From positions 1 through 14,605 of the forward strand of contig CBFGRV010000070.1 in the NCBI GenBank assembly GCA_965651265.1: a stretch of DNA of 14,605 nucleotides, given 5' to 3'. Position 1 is the stretch's first letter, and the number at the start of each line of letters is the position of its first letter. Position numbers and translations under genes: made by a program. Shown one piece after another: positions 1 to 7,254 of the stretch. The notes beneath the pieces are model-generated. The model saw only the letters and a program-made list of their open reading frames with translations, searched no databases and was not told where the DNA came from. The stretch comes from CBFGRV01 sp965651265 (GTDB lineage Bacteria > Bacteroidota > Rhodothermia > Rhodothermales > VXPQ01).

Positions 1-455
1 TGATCGCGATAGGGGCCTTCCGTACTCCCCATCAGACTCAACCAGAAGCCGTCCTCCGTCAGAACGGCGGCTACGCGCTCGGCAAACAGCGCCTGATCGG
101 TCGGGTCGTCGAACACGTGGAAGCAGCCCATATCGAACACAAAGTCGAAAGGCGCTCCGGGCACCTTATCCTTCAGGAAATCCAGTGTTTCGAATCGTAT
201 GGACAGGTCGGGGTCGTCGACCTTCGCGCGGGCCAACTCGATCGCAACATCGGAAATGTCGACGCCGAGGACGTCGAAGCCCTGCTGAGCGAGCCAGATG
301 GCGTTTGTGCCTGTTCCGCATCCCACGTCGAGTGCTCGTCCCGGGCTCACCCGGGAGCTCTCAATGAACTCGATCAGAAAGGGGTTGGGCTCGCCCACAT
401 CCCAGGGCGTCTCACCCTGCACATACCGTTCGTTCCATTCTCGTACTTGAGGCAT
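1..455 (-). CDS. SAM-dependent class I methyltransferase, C-terminus off the window
   Basis: Reading leftward from the ATG at 455, 151 codons are visible before the window edge; there is no stop, so the gene is partial. The N-terminus has a WNERY..GETPWDVGEPNP stretch, typical of TPMT/TehB-like small-molecule methyltransferases. Motif I follows as LDVGCGTGTN at about residues 40-49, then an acidic residue in VLGVDIS (about 61-67) that would bind the SAM ribose, and DFVFDMGCFH further on. The expected role is methyl transfer from SAM to a small molecule in the cytoplasm; the substrate cannot be told. The nearest Shine-Dalgarno-like string before the ATG is GAAAG, which is weak. The gene diverges from the GMC oxidoreductase gene across about 200 bp. 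The fold family is secure; the exact subfamily is not. Confidence 0.85.
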   Translation of the reverse strand, partial: MPQVREWNERYVQGETPWDVGEPNPFLIEFIESSRVSPGRALDVGCGTGTNAIWLAQQGFDVLGVDISDVAIELARAKVDDPDLSIRFETLDFLKDKVPGAPFDFVFDMGCFHVFDDPTDQALFAERVAAVLTEDGFWLSLMGSTEGPYRD

Positions 456-574
456 AGTCTTTCGATTGATGAGTCAAATACACACGAAAAGTTGAGCTTT
501 TTGTCAGCTATGTCGCAAGACGGACCCCCTTGGTTAGTGGAAGAGGCTCTATTATTACAATGACATCGCATCCA

Positions 575-597
575 ACGCGAACGAACCCGATTCGCGT
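575..597. repeat. 7-bp inverted repeat in the methyltransferase/GMC divergent spacer
   Basis: Arms ACGCGAA (575-581) and TTCGCGT (591-597) are perfectly complementary around a 9-nt spacer. The element lies 59-81 bp upstream of the GMC ATG and 120 bp upstream of the methyltransferase ATG. It could be an operator for a dimeric regulator or a leader hairpin. There is no T tract, so a terminator is unlikely. The function is inferred from position and symmetry only. Confidence 0.35.
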
Positions 598-655
598 GCG
601 ATCATCGCATTGACATCGGGAGATCCATTCTTTGGCCACGCATTTTTGAAGTCCG

Positions 656-2248
656 ATGACTCAATTCGATTATATCATAATTGGAGCCGGCGGCGCCGGC
701 GCCGTCCTGGCCAACCGTCTGAGTGCCGATGCGCGCAGGCAGGTCCTCCTCATCGAGCGAGGAGGAAGCAATCGCGTCAATCCACTCATTTACATCCCCA
801 AGGGCTTCTTCTTCACGCTCAACGACAAGCGGCTGGCTACCACCTACTTTTCCGAGCCATTCGGGCCTACGAACTTCAGGGAGCCGTGGATGCGAGGGCG
901 AGGCCTCGGTGGCTCCACGGCCATCAACGGCATGATGTATGTTCGCGGCAACAAATCCGACTACGACGCGCTCGAGGCCCGCACGAATGCGCGATGGGGG
1001 TGGTCCAATTTCCTGCGTGCGTTTATCGCCATGGAGGACCACTCGCTGGGCGCGTCGCCGATGCGAGGCGGGTCGGGGCCGCTCGGCATCACAGTGGCCA
1101 CGGAATCGGATGACGAAACCGTCGAGCGCATCTTCGCCGCCGCCGAGCATGCCGGTTTGCCGTTCGTCGAGGATCTCAATGCCCAGGAGGGTAAGCAAAT
1201 CGGCTTCACGCCGTCGACCATCAAGAACGGCATCCGACAGTCGACCGTGAACGTCTTCCTGAACCCGATCCGCGACCGCAAGAATCTGACGATTCTCACG
1301 GATACGTACGTGGGGAGGCTCCTGTTTGATGGGAAGCGGGTCACCGGCGTTCTGGGGAGCACGAACGGCTCGGCGGTCGAGTACCGTGCCAGGCGCGAGG
1401 TCGTTCTTTCGGCCGGCGCACTCGAGACGCCTATGCTGCTGGAACGCTCCGGTATCGGGAACGGCGAGGTCCTCCGGAGCGCCGGGATCGATCTGGTGGT
1501 CGAGAGTCCGAACGTCGGAGAGCGGCTCATCGAACAGCACGGACTCTACGTGCAGGCCCGGTTCAAGCGGGTCATCGGCAACACCCTGCAGCTTTCCAGC
1601 TTCCCGAAGCAGATGATCCAGGGCGCCCGCTACGTGGTTTCGCGAAAGGGACCGGTGGCGAAGACGGCGTATGACATCATGGCCCATTACAAGTCGCGAC
1701 CCGAGGTCGATCGTCCCGACGTTCAATCGGTGATCGTGCCGTTCGCGCTTGATTTTTCCCGCGGGATGGATCCGGCCAAATGGCCCGGTATCTACATGCT
1801 CGCCTATCAGATCCATCCGCAGACCGCGAGCTCCATCCACGTTACGAGTCCCTCCATCGATGACCCGCCGAAGCTCACCGCCCGCTACTTCGAGACCGAA
1901 GAGGACCGGCGCGTGACGGGGTTCTCCATTGAGAAGCTCCGCGAAATTCTGGCGCAACCTCCGCTTGCCGACGTCATCGAGTCGGAGGTCGCGCCCGGCG
2001 ATGACGTGAAGACCCCTCAGGATGCCGTCACGTGGGCGTCCTCGCCGGGTATGACCATTGCGCATGCCGTCGGATCGGCCGCCATGGGCAACGACGGCGA
2101 CGACGTGGTCGACACCGAGCTGCGCGTTCGGGGCCTCGACGGCCTTCGAGTGGTCGACATCTCCGTGCTGCCGATCCAGGTCTCCGGCAACACGGCCTCG
2201 ACGGCCATGGCGCTGGGCTGGCTGGCGGGCGACCTGTTCGCCGACTAG
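656..2248 (+). CDS. GMC family FAD-dependent oxidoreductase (choline/alcohol dehydrogenase-like)
   Basis: A 530-residue protein of normal length for the glucose-methanol-choline family, which oxidises alcohols to carbonyls using FAD. The N-terminus has the Rossmann FAD motif GAGGAG (residues 10-15), ending in the acidic ribose-binding ER at 34-35. Both family signatures are present: GRGLGGSTAIN at 81-91 and GALETPMLLERSGIG at 254-268. The C-terminal domain has His470 (HAVGSAAMG) and Asn512 (VSGNTAS), matching the His/Asn catalytic pair of choline-oxidase-type members rather than the His/His pair of glucose oxidase. There is no signal peptide, so it is probably cytoplasmic. The ribosome site before the ATG is weak (TGAAG). 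The gene ends in a 4-bp overlap with the convergent VOC gene. The substrate is unknown and the neighbours do not suggest one. Confidence 0.93.
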   Translation: MTQFDYIIIGAGGAGAVLANRLSADARRQVLLIERGGSNRVNPLIYIPKGFFFTLNDKRLATTYFSEPFGPTNFREPWMRGRGLGGSTAINGMMYVRGNKSDYDALEARTNARWGWSNFLRAFIAMEDHSLGASPMRGGSGPLGITVATESDDETVERIFAAAEHAGLPFVEDLNAQEGKQIGFTPSTIKNGIRQSTVNVFLNPIRDRKNLTILTDTYVGRLLFDGKRVTGVLGSTNGSAVEYRARREVVLSAGALETPMLLERSGIGNGEVLRSAGIDLVVESPNVGERLIEQHGLYVQARFKRVIGNTLQLSSFPKQMIQGARYVVSRKGPVAKTAYDIMAHYKSRPEVDRPDVQSVIVPFALDFSRGMDPAKWPGIYMLAYQIHPQTASSIHVTSPSIDDPPKLTARYFETEEDRRVTGFSIEKLREILAQPPLADVIESEVAPGDDVKTPQDAVTWASSPGMTIAHAVGSAAMGNDGDDVVDTELRVRGLDGLRVVDISVLPIQVSGNTASTAMALGWLAGDLFAD

Positions 2249-2607
2249 CGGTCCGACCAGACAGCCAGCTCGTTCCCGCTCGGGTCCTTGAAGTGAAACC
2301 GCCTGCCGCCGGGAAACGAGAATATCTCCTGCGTGATCGTTCCGCCGGCGTCCTGAACGCGGGCGAGCGTCGATTCGAGGTCGCTCGAGTACATGATGAT
2401 CAGCGGTGGCACTACGGGCCCTTCGGTTTCGAGTCTCAGTCCGCCGGCCTCGCCACCCCCAGGCTTCTCGATGCCGGCATATTCGGGGCCGTAATCTGTA
2501 AACTGCCAGTCAAATGCCCCCGAGTAAAACCGCCGGGCTTCATCCATGTCGGTAACCGTCAACTCGATGTATTCGATGTCGTGATGGATGTGATCGCTGT
2601 TTGCCAT
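2245..2607 (-). CDS. VOC superfamily (glyoxalase/bleomycin resistance-like) protein
   Basis: A 120-residue single-domain protein with the vicinal-oxygen-chelate layout. It has a first beta strand IEYIELTVTD (11-20), an amphipathic MDEARRFYSGAF helix, a central VVPPLIIMYSSDLESTLARVQDAGG half-repeat, and the closing FHFKDPSGNELAVW (104-117). Glu15 and Glu113 occupy the usual metal-ligand positions. Members are metal-dependent isomerases, dioxygenases or drug-binding proteins, so no substrate can be assigned. No clear Shine-Dalgarno precedes the ATG at 2607. The TAG stop lies within CTAG (2245-2248), which also holds the TAG of the convergent GMC gene. The start is divergent from the LysM operon across 126 bp. 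Confidence 0.88.
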   Translation of the reverse strand: MANSDHIHHDIEYIELTVTDMDEARRFYSGAFDWQFTDYGPEYAGIEKPGGGEAGGLRLETEGPVVPPLIIMYSSDLESTLARVQDAGGTITQEIFSFPGGRRFHFKDPSGNELAVWSDR

Positions 2608-2721
2608 TGGTCGTCTGCGATTTGTGAAATCCCATCAAGTGAAAATCTTGGATGTTTGTGCCTCGTAGCCGCCGCAGCCGGATGACTACGCTTACCTTGA
2701 AGCCTGTCACCATCCACCCAT

Positions 2722-2727
2722 AGGAGG
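2722..2727 (+). promoter_or_regulatory. Strong Shine-Dalgarno of the LysM gene
   Basis: AGGAGG sits 6 nt before the ATG at 2734. It is the best ribosome-binding site in the window and fixes the start of the first gene of this operon. Most other genes here have weak sites. Confidence 0.8.
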
Positions 2728-2733
2728 AATCCC

Positions 2734-3021
2734 ATGGCACTATTCGGTAAGAAAGAGAAGCCGAAGGAGAAGCCCAAGGCCGACTTCTCGAACGTTCAGA
2801 GCGGGTCGTCGACGAGTGCGCCCCAACAACCGAGCGCGCCGGCGGCTCGCACCTACACGGTGCAGGCCGGCGACTCCCTCTCTGCGATTGCAAAGCGGGA
2901 ATACGGCGACGCCGGAGCCTGGCGCGTCATCTACGAGGCAAACCGGGACAAAATCGACAATCCCGATCTCATTCATCCGGGCCAAGAGCTCACGATTCCG
3001 CCCAGGGGAGGTGAGTCATGA
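2734..3021 (+). CDS. Small LysM-domain protein, similar to the C-terminal half of Kbp/YgaU
   Basis: A 95-residue protein. It has a Lys/Pro-rich N-terminus (residues 5-16), a Ser/Gln/Pro linker (20-38) and one LysM domain at about 40-90 (YTVQAGDSLSAIA ... NPDLIHPGQELTIPP). The domain resembles the LysM of E. coli Kbp (YgaU), a cytoplasmic potassium-binding protein, in its IYEANRDKIDNPDLI segment. The BON domain of Kbp is absent. No signal peptide is visible, so a cytoplasmic location like that of Kbp is more likely than peptidoglycan binding, but this is inference. The start is fixed by AGGAGG 6 nt upstream. The TGA overlaps the ATG of the next gene (ATGA at 3018-3021), implying translational coupling. 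It is first in a four-gene operon. Confidence 0.88.
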   Translation: MALFGKKEKPKEKPKADFSNVQSGSSTSAPQQPSAPAARTYTVQAGDSLSAIAKREYGDAGAWRVIYEANRDKIDNPDLIHPGQELTIPPRGGES

Positions 3022-3488
3022 CCAGGTACACAAATATCGCATGGATCTCGGTCGTCGTATTGTGCATCGGCCTCGTTGGCTGCGGCCGAAATGACGCCGA
3101 CAGGGACACGATGGGCGCGGAGGGAACGCAGGATGCCCAGGGCACCCAGGGTACGCAGACTGCCGGGCTCCGCGTGGTAGATGTCGAGCTCGGATCGTCC
3201 ATCGGTGCCGACCGCCGGGTTACCAACGACATGGATGACTTCGCGGCCACGGACACGGTGTATGCCTCCGTCGAGACGGACGGTACGCAGAGCGCGACGC
3301 TGACGGCACGATGGACCTACGAGGACGGCCAGGTCGTGGACGAGACGTCGCAGACCATCTCGCCCACAGGGCGAACCTATACGGAGTTCCACATATTCCA
3401 GCCCGGCGGACTGCCGGCCGGCGAGTACAACGTCGAAATACTGCTCGACGGCCAGAGCATCGAGACGGAATCCTTCGAAATCCGGTAG
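3018..3488 (+). CDS. Uncharacterised lipoprotein with a beta-sandwich-like C-terminal region
   Basis: A 156-residue protein with a clear lipoprotein signal: positively charged start, hydrophobic run at about 8-20 and lipobox LVGC with the lipidated Cys22. The mature protein opens with an acidic linker containing GTQ repeats (36-38, 42-44, 45-47). About 105 residues follow, rich in alternating strand-like segments (LRVVDVELG, VYASVETDG, ATLTARWTY, YTEFHIFQPGGLPAGEYNVEILLDG), which suggests an Ig-like fold. I do not recognise a named family. The final Asp (residue 23+) rule for inner-membrane retention does not apply, since Gly follows the Cys, so an outer-membrane or surface position is possible. 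The start overlaps the LysM stop by 4 bp and has GGGGAGGTG a few bases upstream. Confidence 0.82.
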   Translation: MTRYTNIAWISVVVLCIGLVGCGRNDADRDTMGAEGTQDAQGTQGTQTAGLRVVDVELGSSIGADRRVTNDMDDFAATDTVYASVETDGTQSATLTARWTYEDGQVVDETSQTISPTGRTYTEFHIFQPGGLPAGEYNVEILLDGQSIETESFEIR

Positions 3489-3500
3489 ACCCCTCCTGCC

Positions 3501-4061
3501 ATGAATATCCTCGACACCATTACCGGCACGCAGAACGGCGCCGCGGTCCAGCAGCTCGCGTCCCAATTCGGTCTGTCACGCGAGCAGACCTCCGACGCCC
3601 TCGGCGCACTGCTGCCCGCACTGGCGGCGGGACTGCAGAAAAATATGTCCAGCCAGGACGGCCTTTCCAGCCTCATATCGGCCCTGTCCAGCGGGCATCA
3701 TCAGAAGTATCTGGAGGATCCCACGTCGCTTTCCGATCCCAACACGCGCAACGATGGGAATGCCATCCTCGGGCACGTTCTCGGCAGTAAAGACGTGAGC
3801 CGCGCCGTTGCGGCGCGCGCCTCGCAGAAGACCGGCCTCGACACCGGCATCCTGAAACAGATGCTGCCGCTCGTGGCTGCTCTCGCCATGGGCGGCCTCT
3901 CCAGGCAGACACAGTCCGGCACGGCCGTCCGTGCCGACCAGCAAGGAGGGGGCGGCATAGCGTCCATGCTCGAGCCGCTCCTCGATCGGAACCGAGATGG
4001 TTCGATGGTGGATGACGTCATCGGACTCGTAGGCGGCTTCCTGGGATCGCGAAGACGATAG
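3501..4061 (+). CDS. DUF937 family protein
   Basis: A 186-residue protein with the DUF937 pattern: N-terminal MNILDTITGTQNGAAVQQLASQ, then FGLSREQTSDALGALLPALAAGLQKN (about 23-48), a central GNAILGHVLGSKDVSRAVAARASQKTGLD segment (85-114), and Gly-rich ends typical of the family (QQGGGGIASMLEPLLD...). The protein is helical and Ala/Leu-rich with no signal peptide or strong membrane span. DUF937 proteins have no agreed biochemical role. The gene starts 12 bp after the lipoprotein stop, with CTCCTG-type pyrimidines rather than a good Shine-Dalgarno before the ATG, so it probably relies on coupling. It lies 26 bp upstream of the dodecin gene. Confidence 0.85.
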   Translation: MNILDTITGTQNGAAVQQLASQFGLSREQTSDALGALLPALAAGLQKNMSSQDGLSSLISALSSGHHQKYLEDPTSLSDPNTRNDGNAILGHVLGSKDVSRAVAARASQKTGLDTGILKQMLPLVAALAMGGLSRQTQSGTAVRADQQGGGGIASMLEPLLDRNRDGSMVDDVIGLVGGFLGSRRR

Positions 4062-4087
4062 AGATTCATTCAGCCAATACACCCACG

Positions 4088-4291
4088 ATGTCCATAGCAA
4101 AAGTAACCGAGATTAGCTCCACCTCCACGCAGAGCTTTGAGCATGCCATCGAGGAGGGAATTGCGCGCGCAGGCAAGACCTTACGCAACGTCAAGAGTGT
4201 ATGGGTCAAGGAGCTGCACGTCCGGGTGGAGAATAACCGTCCGGCCGAATACCAGGTGAACATGATGGTCACCTTCGTTCTGGACGAATAA
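4088..4291 (+). CDS. Dodecin (small flavin-binding protein)
   Basis: A 67-residue protein, the standard dodecin length. The family forms dodecameric shells in the cytoplasm that bind flavin pairs and buffer free flavin. The order of motifs is intact: TEISSTSTQSFEHAIEEGI (7-25), a helix ending at KTLRNVKS, the flavin-stacking Trp39 in VWVKE, and the last strands AEYQVNMMVTFVLDE (53-67). Gln56 is at the position that contacts the isoalloxazine in archaeal dodecin. It is the last gene of the LysM operon and is followed by a hairpin at 4322-4345. The identification is firm. Confidence 0.95.
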   Translation: MSIAKVTEISSTSTQSFEHAIEEGIARAGKTLRNVKSVWVKELHVRVENNRPAEYQVNMMVTFVLDE

Positions 4292-4321
4292 GCGGGCAGT
4301 GTTCCGGCGCTAATGACGGAG

Positions 4322-4345
4322 GGGATGGCATCGAGTTGCCTTCCC
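4322..4345. terminator. Hairpin between convergent dodecin and amidohydrolase genes
   Basis: GGGA-T-GGCA (4322-4330) pairs with TGCC-T-TCCC (4337-4345) around the 6-nt loop TCGAGT, with a single T-T mismatch. It lies 30 bp after the dodecin stop and 30 bp from the end of the amidohydrolase gene, so it could end transcripts from both sides. There is no U tract on either strand, so a classic rho-independent terminator is not shown. Confidence 0.4.
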
Positions 4346-4375
4346 AGGTCGGCGACACGGCGATCGGGATCGTCT

Positions 4376-6067
4376 TCAGGGCGTTAGTCCGTCCCGCTCG
4401 AAAACGACCTCACCGCCGATCACCGTCACATCCACCTCGACCTCGGGGATGCGGGTCGGATCGATATCGAAGAGATTTTCGGACAGGATGACGAGGTCCG
4501 CGCTACGACCCGGCGCAAGCGTGCCGATCTGATCCTCCATGAAGGAGGCGTAGGCATTGGCGGTCGTGTAGGCGTGCAGGGCTTCCTCGACGGAGATCTT
4601 CTGCTTGGGTACCCACCCATCGGGGTTCGCGCCGTCGATGGTCCTGCGCGCCACGGCGGCGTAGATGCCAAGCAGCGGATCGAGGGGCGCTACTGTCCAA
4701 TCGCTACCGAAGGTCAGCGGGGCATCGGCGTCGAGCAGGCTGCGGAAAGCATACGTCGTTCGGATGCGCTCGCTGCCGATCCGCTTTTCGGCCCAGCGGC
4801 CGTCATCGATGGCGTGATATGGCTGCATCGACGCGATCACCCCCTGAGGGGCCATCCGCTCGATAGCGGCGGGAGTTAGATGTTGGGCGTGCTCGATCCG
4901 AAATCGCCGGTCGCGTACGCCGTTCGCCGCTTCGGCGTCGGCGAAGACGTCAAGCAGCCAGTCATTAGCCTGATCGCCGATGGCGTGCACGGCGACGTGC
5001 AAACCGGCGGCGTCGGCGTCCAGGATCCATTGTCGGAGGGCTGTCGTGTCCGTCGTCAGCAATCCGGCCGTTTCGGGAGCGTCGTTATAAGGCTCGTAGA
5101 ACCAGGCTGTCGTGGACCCAAGCGACCCATCTACGAACCCTTTGAGCCCTCCCCACTTGATTTGATCGTCACCGGAGCCCTCACTGGCGACGAGATCGCG
5201 GAGGCGCTCCCACGTTCCGAGCGGGACGAAGGAATAGATCCGAAGCCTCAGATCGCCCCGCCGATGAGCGCGCCGGTACGTCTCGAGATGAGCCCAAGCT
5301 CCCATGTCGTTGACGAGCGTCAAACCCAGCGAAAGGGCGTGCTCCTGCGCGCGCTCGAAAGCCTGATCCAGCTCATCCTCGGTCGGCTCCGGAATCAAGC
5401 GAGACACGAGGTCCATGGCGTTGTCCCTCAGCATTCCGGTCGGCTCGCCTGTCGCCGCATCCCGCACGATGAGGCCTCCCTCGGGATCCGGCGTCTCGGA
5501 CGTGATGCCCGCCATCTCCAGGGCGAGGGCGTTCGCGAGCGCCATGTGGCCATCGAGCCGGTTGACGAACACGGGATGCTCCGCCGTCAGTGAGTCGATC
5601 CAATCGCGCCGCGGAAGCTCGCCTCCCCAGAGCTCATGGTCCCAGTCGCCGCCGGTGATCCAGCGGTCCGGCGGAATGGACCGGGCGAAGGCCCCGATCC
5701 GCCGGCTGAATTCATCGGGCGTGGCGGCATCGCGCAGATCCACGCTCACGAGCTGAAAGCCGCCGCTCATGAAATGGGTATGGTTGTCGACGAAGCCGGG
5801 CGTCACCATTCGCCCGCGCAGATCGATCTCGCGCGCCCCGTTCGCGGCCAAAGCCCGCACCTCCGCATCCATCCCGACGGCCAGGATGCGACCGTCGCCG
5901 ACGGCGATGGCAGAGGCTCGCTCAGCGCCCGGTTCGCCCGTCCACACGACGCCGTTCGTCAGGATGAGGTCGCCTGCCGGACGCTTTGGCGCGCATGATG
6001 CCATCACCGAGACGCACAGCAGCAGACACCCTATCGTATGGACGAAGGGCAGGCAATTCAACGTCAT
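4376..6067 (-). CDS. Amidohydro_3 (YtcJ-like) amidohydrolase, predicted lipoprotein
   Basis: A metal-dependent hydrolase of the amidohydrolase superfamily, YtcJ-like. With the ATG at 6067 it has 563 residues, normal for the family. I chose this start because it gives a proper signal (hydrophobic residues 6-21, lipobox-like MASC, Cys25) and leaves a 28-bp gap after the upstream gene; a longer frame from 6133 would overlap that gene. Catalytic features: GFVDNHTH with His96 and His98, Lys309 in LKGFVDGSLGS, His361 in VHAIGD, His393 in IEHAQH, and Asp456 in GSDWTVAPLDP. These match the expected HxH, Lys, His, His, Asp metal set. The lipid anchor would place it in the periplasm or on the outer membrane. 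The substrate is unknown, since this family acts on varied amides and N-acyl compounds. It is the last gene of the YetF operon. Confidence 0.9.
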   Translation of the reverse strand: MTLNCLPFVHTIGCLLLCVSVMASCAPKRPAGDLILTNGVVWTGEPGAERASAIAVGDGRILAVGMDAEVRALAANGAREIDLRGRMVTPGFVDNHTHFMSGGFQLVSVDLRDAATPDEFSRRIGAFARSIPPDRWITGGDWDHELWGGELPRRDWIDSLTAEHPVFVNRLDGHMALANALALEMAGITSETPDPEGGLIVRDAATGEPTGMLRDNAMDLVSRLIPEPTEDELDQAFERAQEHALSLGLTLVNDMGAWAHLETYRRAHRRGDLRLRIYSFVPLGTWERLRDLVASEGSGDDQIKWGGLKGFVDGSLGSTTAWFYEPYNDAPETAGLLTTDTTALRQWILDADAAGLHVAVHAIGDQANDWLLDVFADAEAANGVRDRRFRIEHAQHLTPAAIERMAPQGVIASMQPYHAIDDGRWAEKRIGSERIRTTYAFRSLLDADAPLTFGSDWTVAPLDPLLGIYAAVARRTIDGANPDGWVPKQKISVEEALHAYTTANAYASFMEDQIGTLAPGRSADLVILSENLFDIDPTRIPEVEVDVTVIGGEVVFERDGLTP

Positions 6068-6095
6068 CGCTGGAATGCCTCTATCCGCAAAGTAG

Positions 6096-6578
6096 CTAGA
6101 CAATGGACTCCTCTTCATCCTGGGATCGCACATCCCTCGCGTCGTACCCGATGATAGCGATTCGCCCCCCGGATTCTAGGACGGCCCACTTCACATCCTC
6201 CAGCTTTTCGATTCCGGCCCTGCGCATCTCGGATGCAAGCTCCTCGGCGGGTATCCGCTCCAGGTCCATGGTCTCATTCACGGGCTTCCCCTTCTCCACC
6301 AACAGGGCGGGCTTGCCTTCCACGAATTCGCCGAATCGCTTGAAGCTGTACGTAAGCGCCGACGTGATGAAGACGAGCGACATCAGCGTCGTCACGCCGA
6401 TCACGCCATTGGTCATCGAAAAATCCTCTCGGACCAGCGCCTGCGACATGATTTCCGGGATGAGCAGCAGCATCACGAGCTCCGTGGGTGTGAGCTGGCT
6501 GACCTCCCGCTTCCCCATGACGCGAAATAGAGCCAGGATGAAGACGTAGACGAATGCGACGCGGATGACGGTTTCCAC
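6096..6578 (-). CDS. DUF421/YetF family membrane protein
   Basis: A 160-residue protein matching the DUF421 (YetF/YcaP) family. It has three membrane segments (about 4-21, 34-48, 58-79), the family's MGKREVSQLTPTELVMLLLIPEIMSQ stretch after the first span, and a soluble C-terminal domain with LLVEKGKPVN and LEDVKWAVLESGGRIAIIGYD. The family is found in inner membranes and is poorly characterised. The start codon is GTG at 6578, preceded by TAGGTG on the coding strand as a plausible ribosome site. The gene begins 8 bp after the stop of the upstream single-span protein and ends 28 bp before the amidohydrolase, so the three are likely one transcript. Confidence 0.9.
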   Translation of the reverse strand: METVIRVAFVYVFILALFRVMGKREVSQLTPTELVMLLLIPEIMSQALVREDFSMTNGVIGVTTLMSLVFITSALTYSFKRFGEFVEGKPALLVEKGKPVNETMDLERIPAEELASEMRRAGIEKLEDVKWAVLESGGRIAIIGYDARDVRSQDEEESIV

Positions 6579-6586
6579 AACGGCAC

Positions 6587-7090
6587 CTACGGAAAGATGA
6601 GCGAGCTGACGGTGACACGGGCCGTGTCCGGGCCCCCAACTGCATAGGCGTCGATTGTTCCGCGATGGCGCCCGTAGCGCTCCCCATGAAGTTCGGCCCA
6701 GACGAGCCTGGTTTCTCCCGGCTTTACATCGAGAAATTCCATCTCGAACGGCTCTGTCGGCGCCGGAATGAAGATCAGCTCCGAGAAACGGCGGACGTAT
6801 TCGGGGTCGAAGGCGACGACGAGGGTGTCAAGCGTGCGGGGCGACGTGTTTTCGACCAGAGCCACCAACCTGGTGGTCTGTTTGTGGCGGAATCGCGCCG
6901 GATAATCGACGCGCAGTACGAGATCGGGGGTGGCGTCCTCGACGTGCTGCGCGGTCAAGCCGAACACGCCAAAGAGTGCGAGGATGGGCATGAGGACGAT
7001 CAGCGGTATCCCCACCCACTGAAATCGATAGAGCTTCAGGTGCCTGGGCTGATCGGGAATCTTGAGGACAGGTGGAAGCTCTCCGCTCAT
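6587..7090 (-). CDS. Hypothetical single-span membrane protein upstream of yetF-like gene
   Basis: A 167-residue protein I do not recognise. About 24 polar residues are followed by a strong membrane segment (WVGIPLIVLMPILALFGVFGL, about 25-45), then roughly 120 residues with beta-strand character (DLVLRVDYPARFRHKQTTRLVALVENTS, EPFEMEFLDVKPGETRLVWAELHG, DTARVTVSSLIFP). By position the C-terminal part would be periplasmic and resembles a small beta-sandwich. The ATG at 7090 has GAGGAG 4 nt upstream, a good site that overlaps the stop of a possible small ORF. It sits 8 bp before the DUF421 gene, so a partnership with that protein is a reasonable guess but is not shown by sequence. Confidence 0.8.
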   Translation of the reverse strand: MSGELPPVLKIPDQPRHLKLYRFQWVGIPLIVLMPILALFGVFGLTAQHVEDATPDLVLRVDYPARFRHKQTTRLVALVENTSPRTLDTLVVAFDPEYVRRFSELIFIPAPTEPFEMEFLDVKPGETRLVWAELHGERYGRHRGTIDAYAVGGPDTARVTVSSLIFP

Positions 7091-7097
7091 GAGCTCC

Positions 7098-7187
7098 TCA
7101 GTAGGGCGATGCGCACATCGTCACCTTGCGGATTTCAACAGGCAGCGTGAGAAGGGCGAGCAACGAGTACGAGAGCAGCTTCATCAT
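7098..7187 (-). CDS. Possible 29-residue hydrophobic small ORF
   Basis: From an ATG at 7187 (a second ATG follows at once) a frame runs 29 codons to TGA at 7100-7098. The peptide begins MMKLLSYSLLALLTLP, a short hydrophobic run, and ends in a basic, polar tail. Its stop codon overlaps the GAGGAG ribosome site of the next gene, as expected for a coupled leader or small membrane peptide. No good Shine-Dalgarno precedes it and the frame is open further upstream without a start, so it may be chance. Confidence 0.25.
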   Translation of the reverse strand: MMKLLSYSLLALLTLPVEIRKVTMCASPY

Positions 7188-7254
7188 CACATCCGGCGAT
7201 CCAGGCGATTTAGGGGATACGCTAAGGACTGGAGGGTGGATTGTAAAGGTGCTC

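Noticed and set aside
456..560. Bacteroidota-type promoter (TTTG / TAnnTTTG) before the methyltransferase gene
   Set aside because: A near match to the -7 element (TGTATTTG) is present, but no -33 TTTG lies at the right spacing; similar partial matches elsewhere (before the LysM and T9SS genes) fail in the same way.
602..2065. Long minus-strand open frame (487 codons) opposite the GMC gene
   Set aside because: It is Arg/Asp/His-rich with no recognisable motif and lies fully antisense to a gene with both family signatures; long antisense frames are expected at this GC content.
4880..5593. Plus-strand open frame (237 codons) inside the amidohydrolase gene
   Set aside because: It is antisense to conserved amidohydrolase sequence, with no domain of its own.
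6068..6133. Longer amidohydrolase start at 6133
   Set aside because: It would overlap the DUF421 gene by 38 bp and put 22 polar residues before the lipoprotein signal; the ATG at 6067 gives a normal signal peptide.
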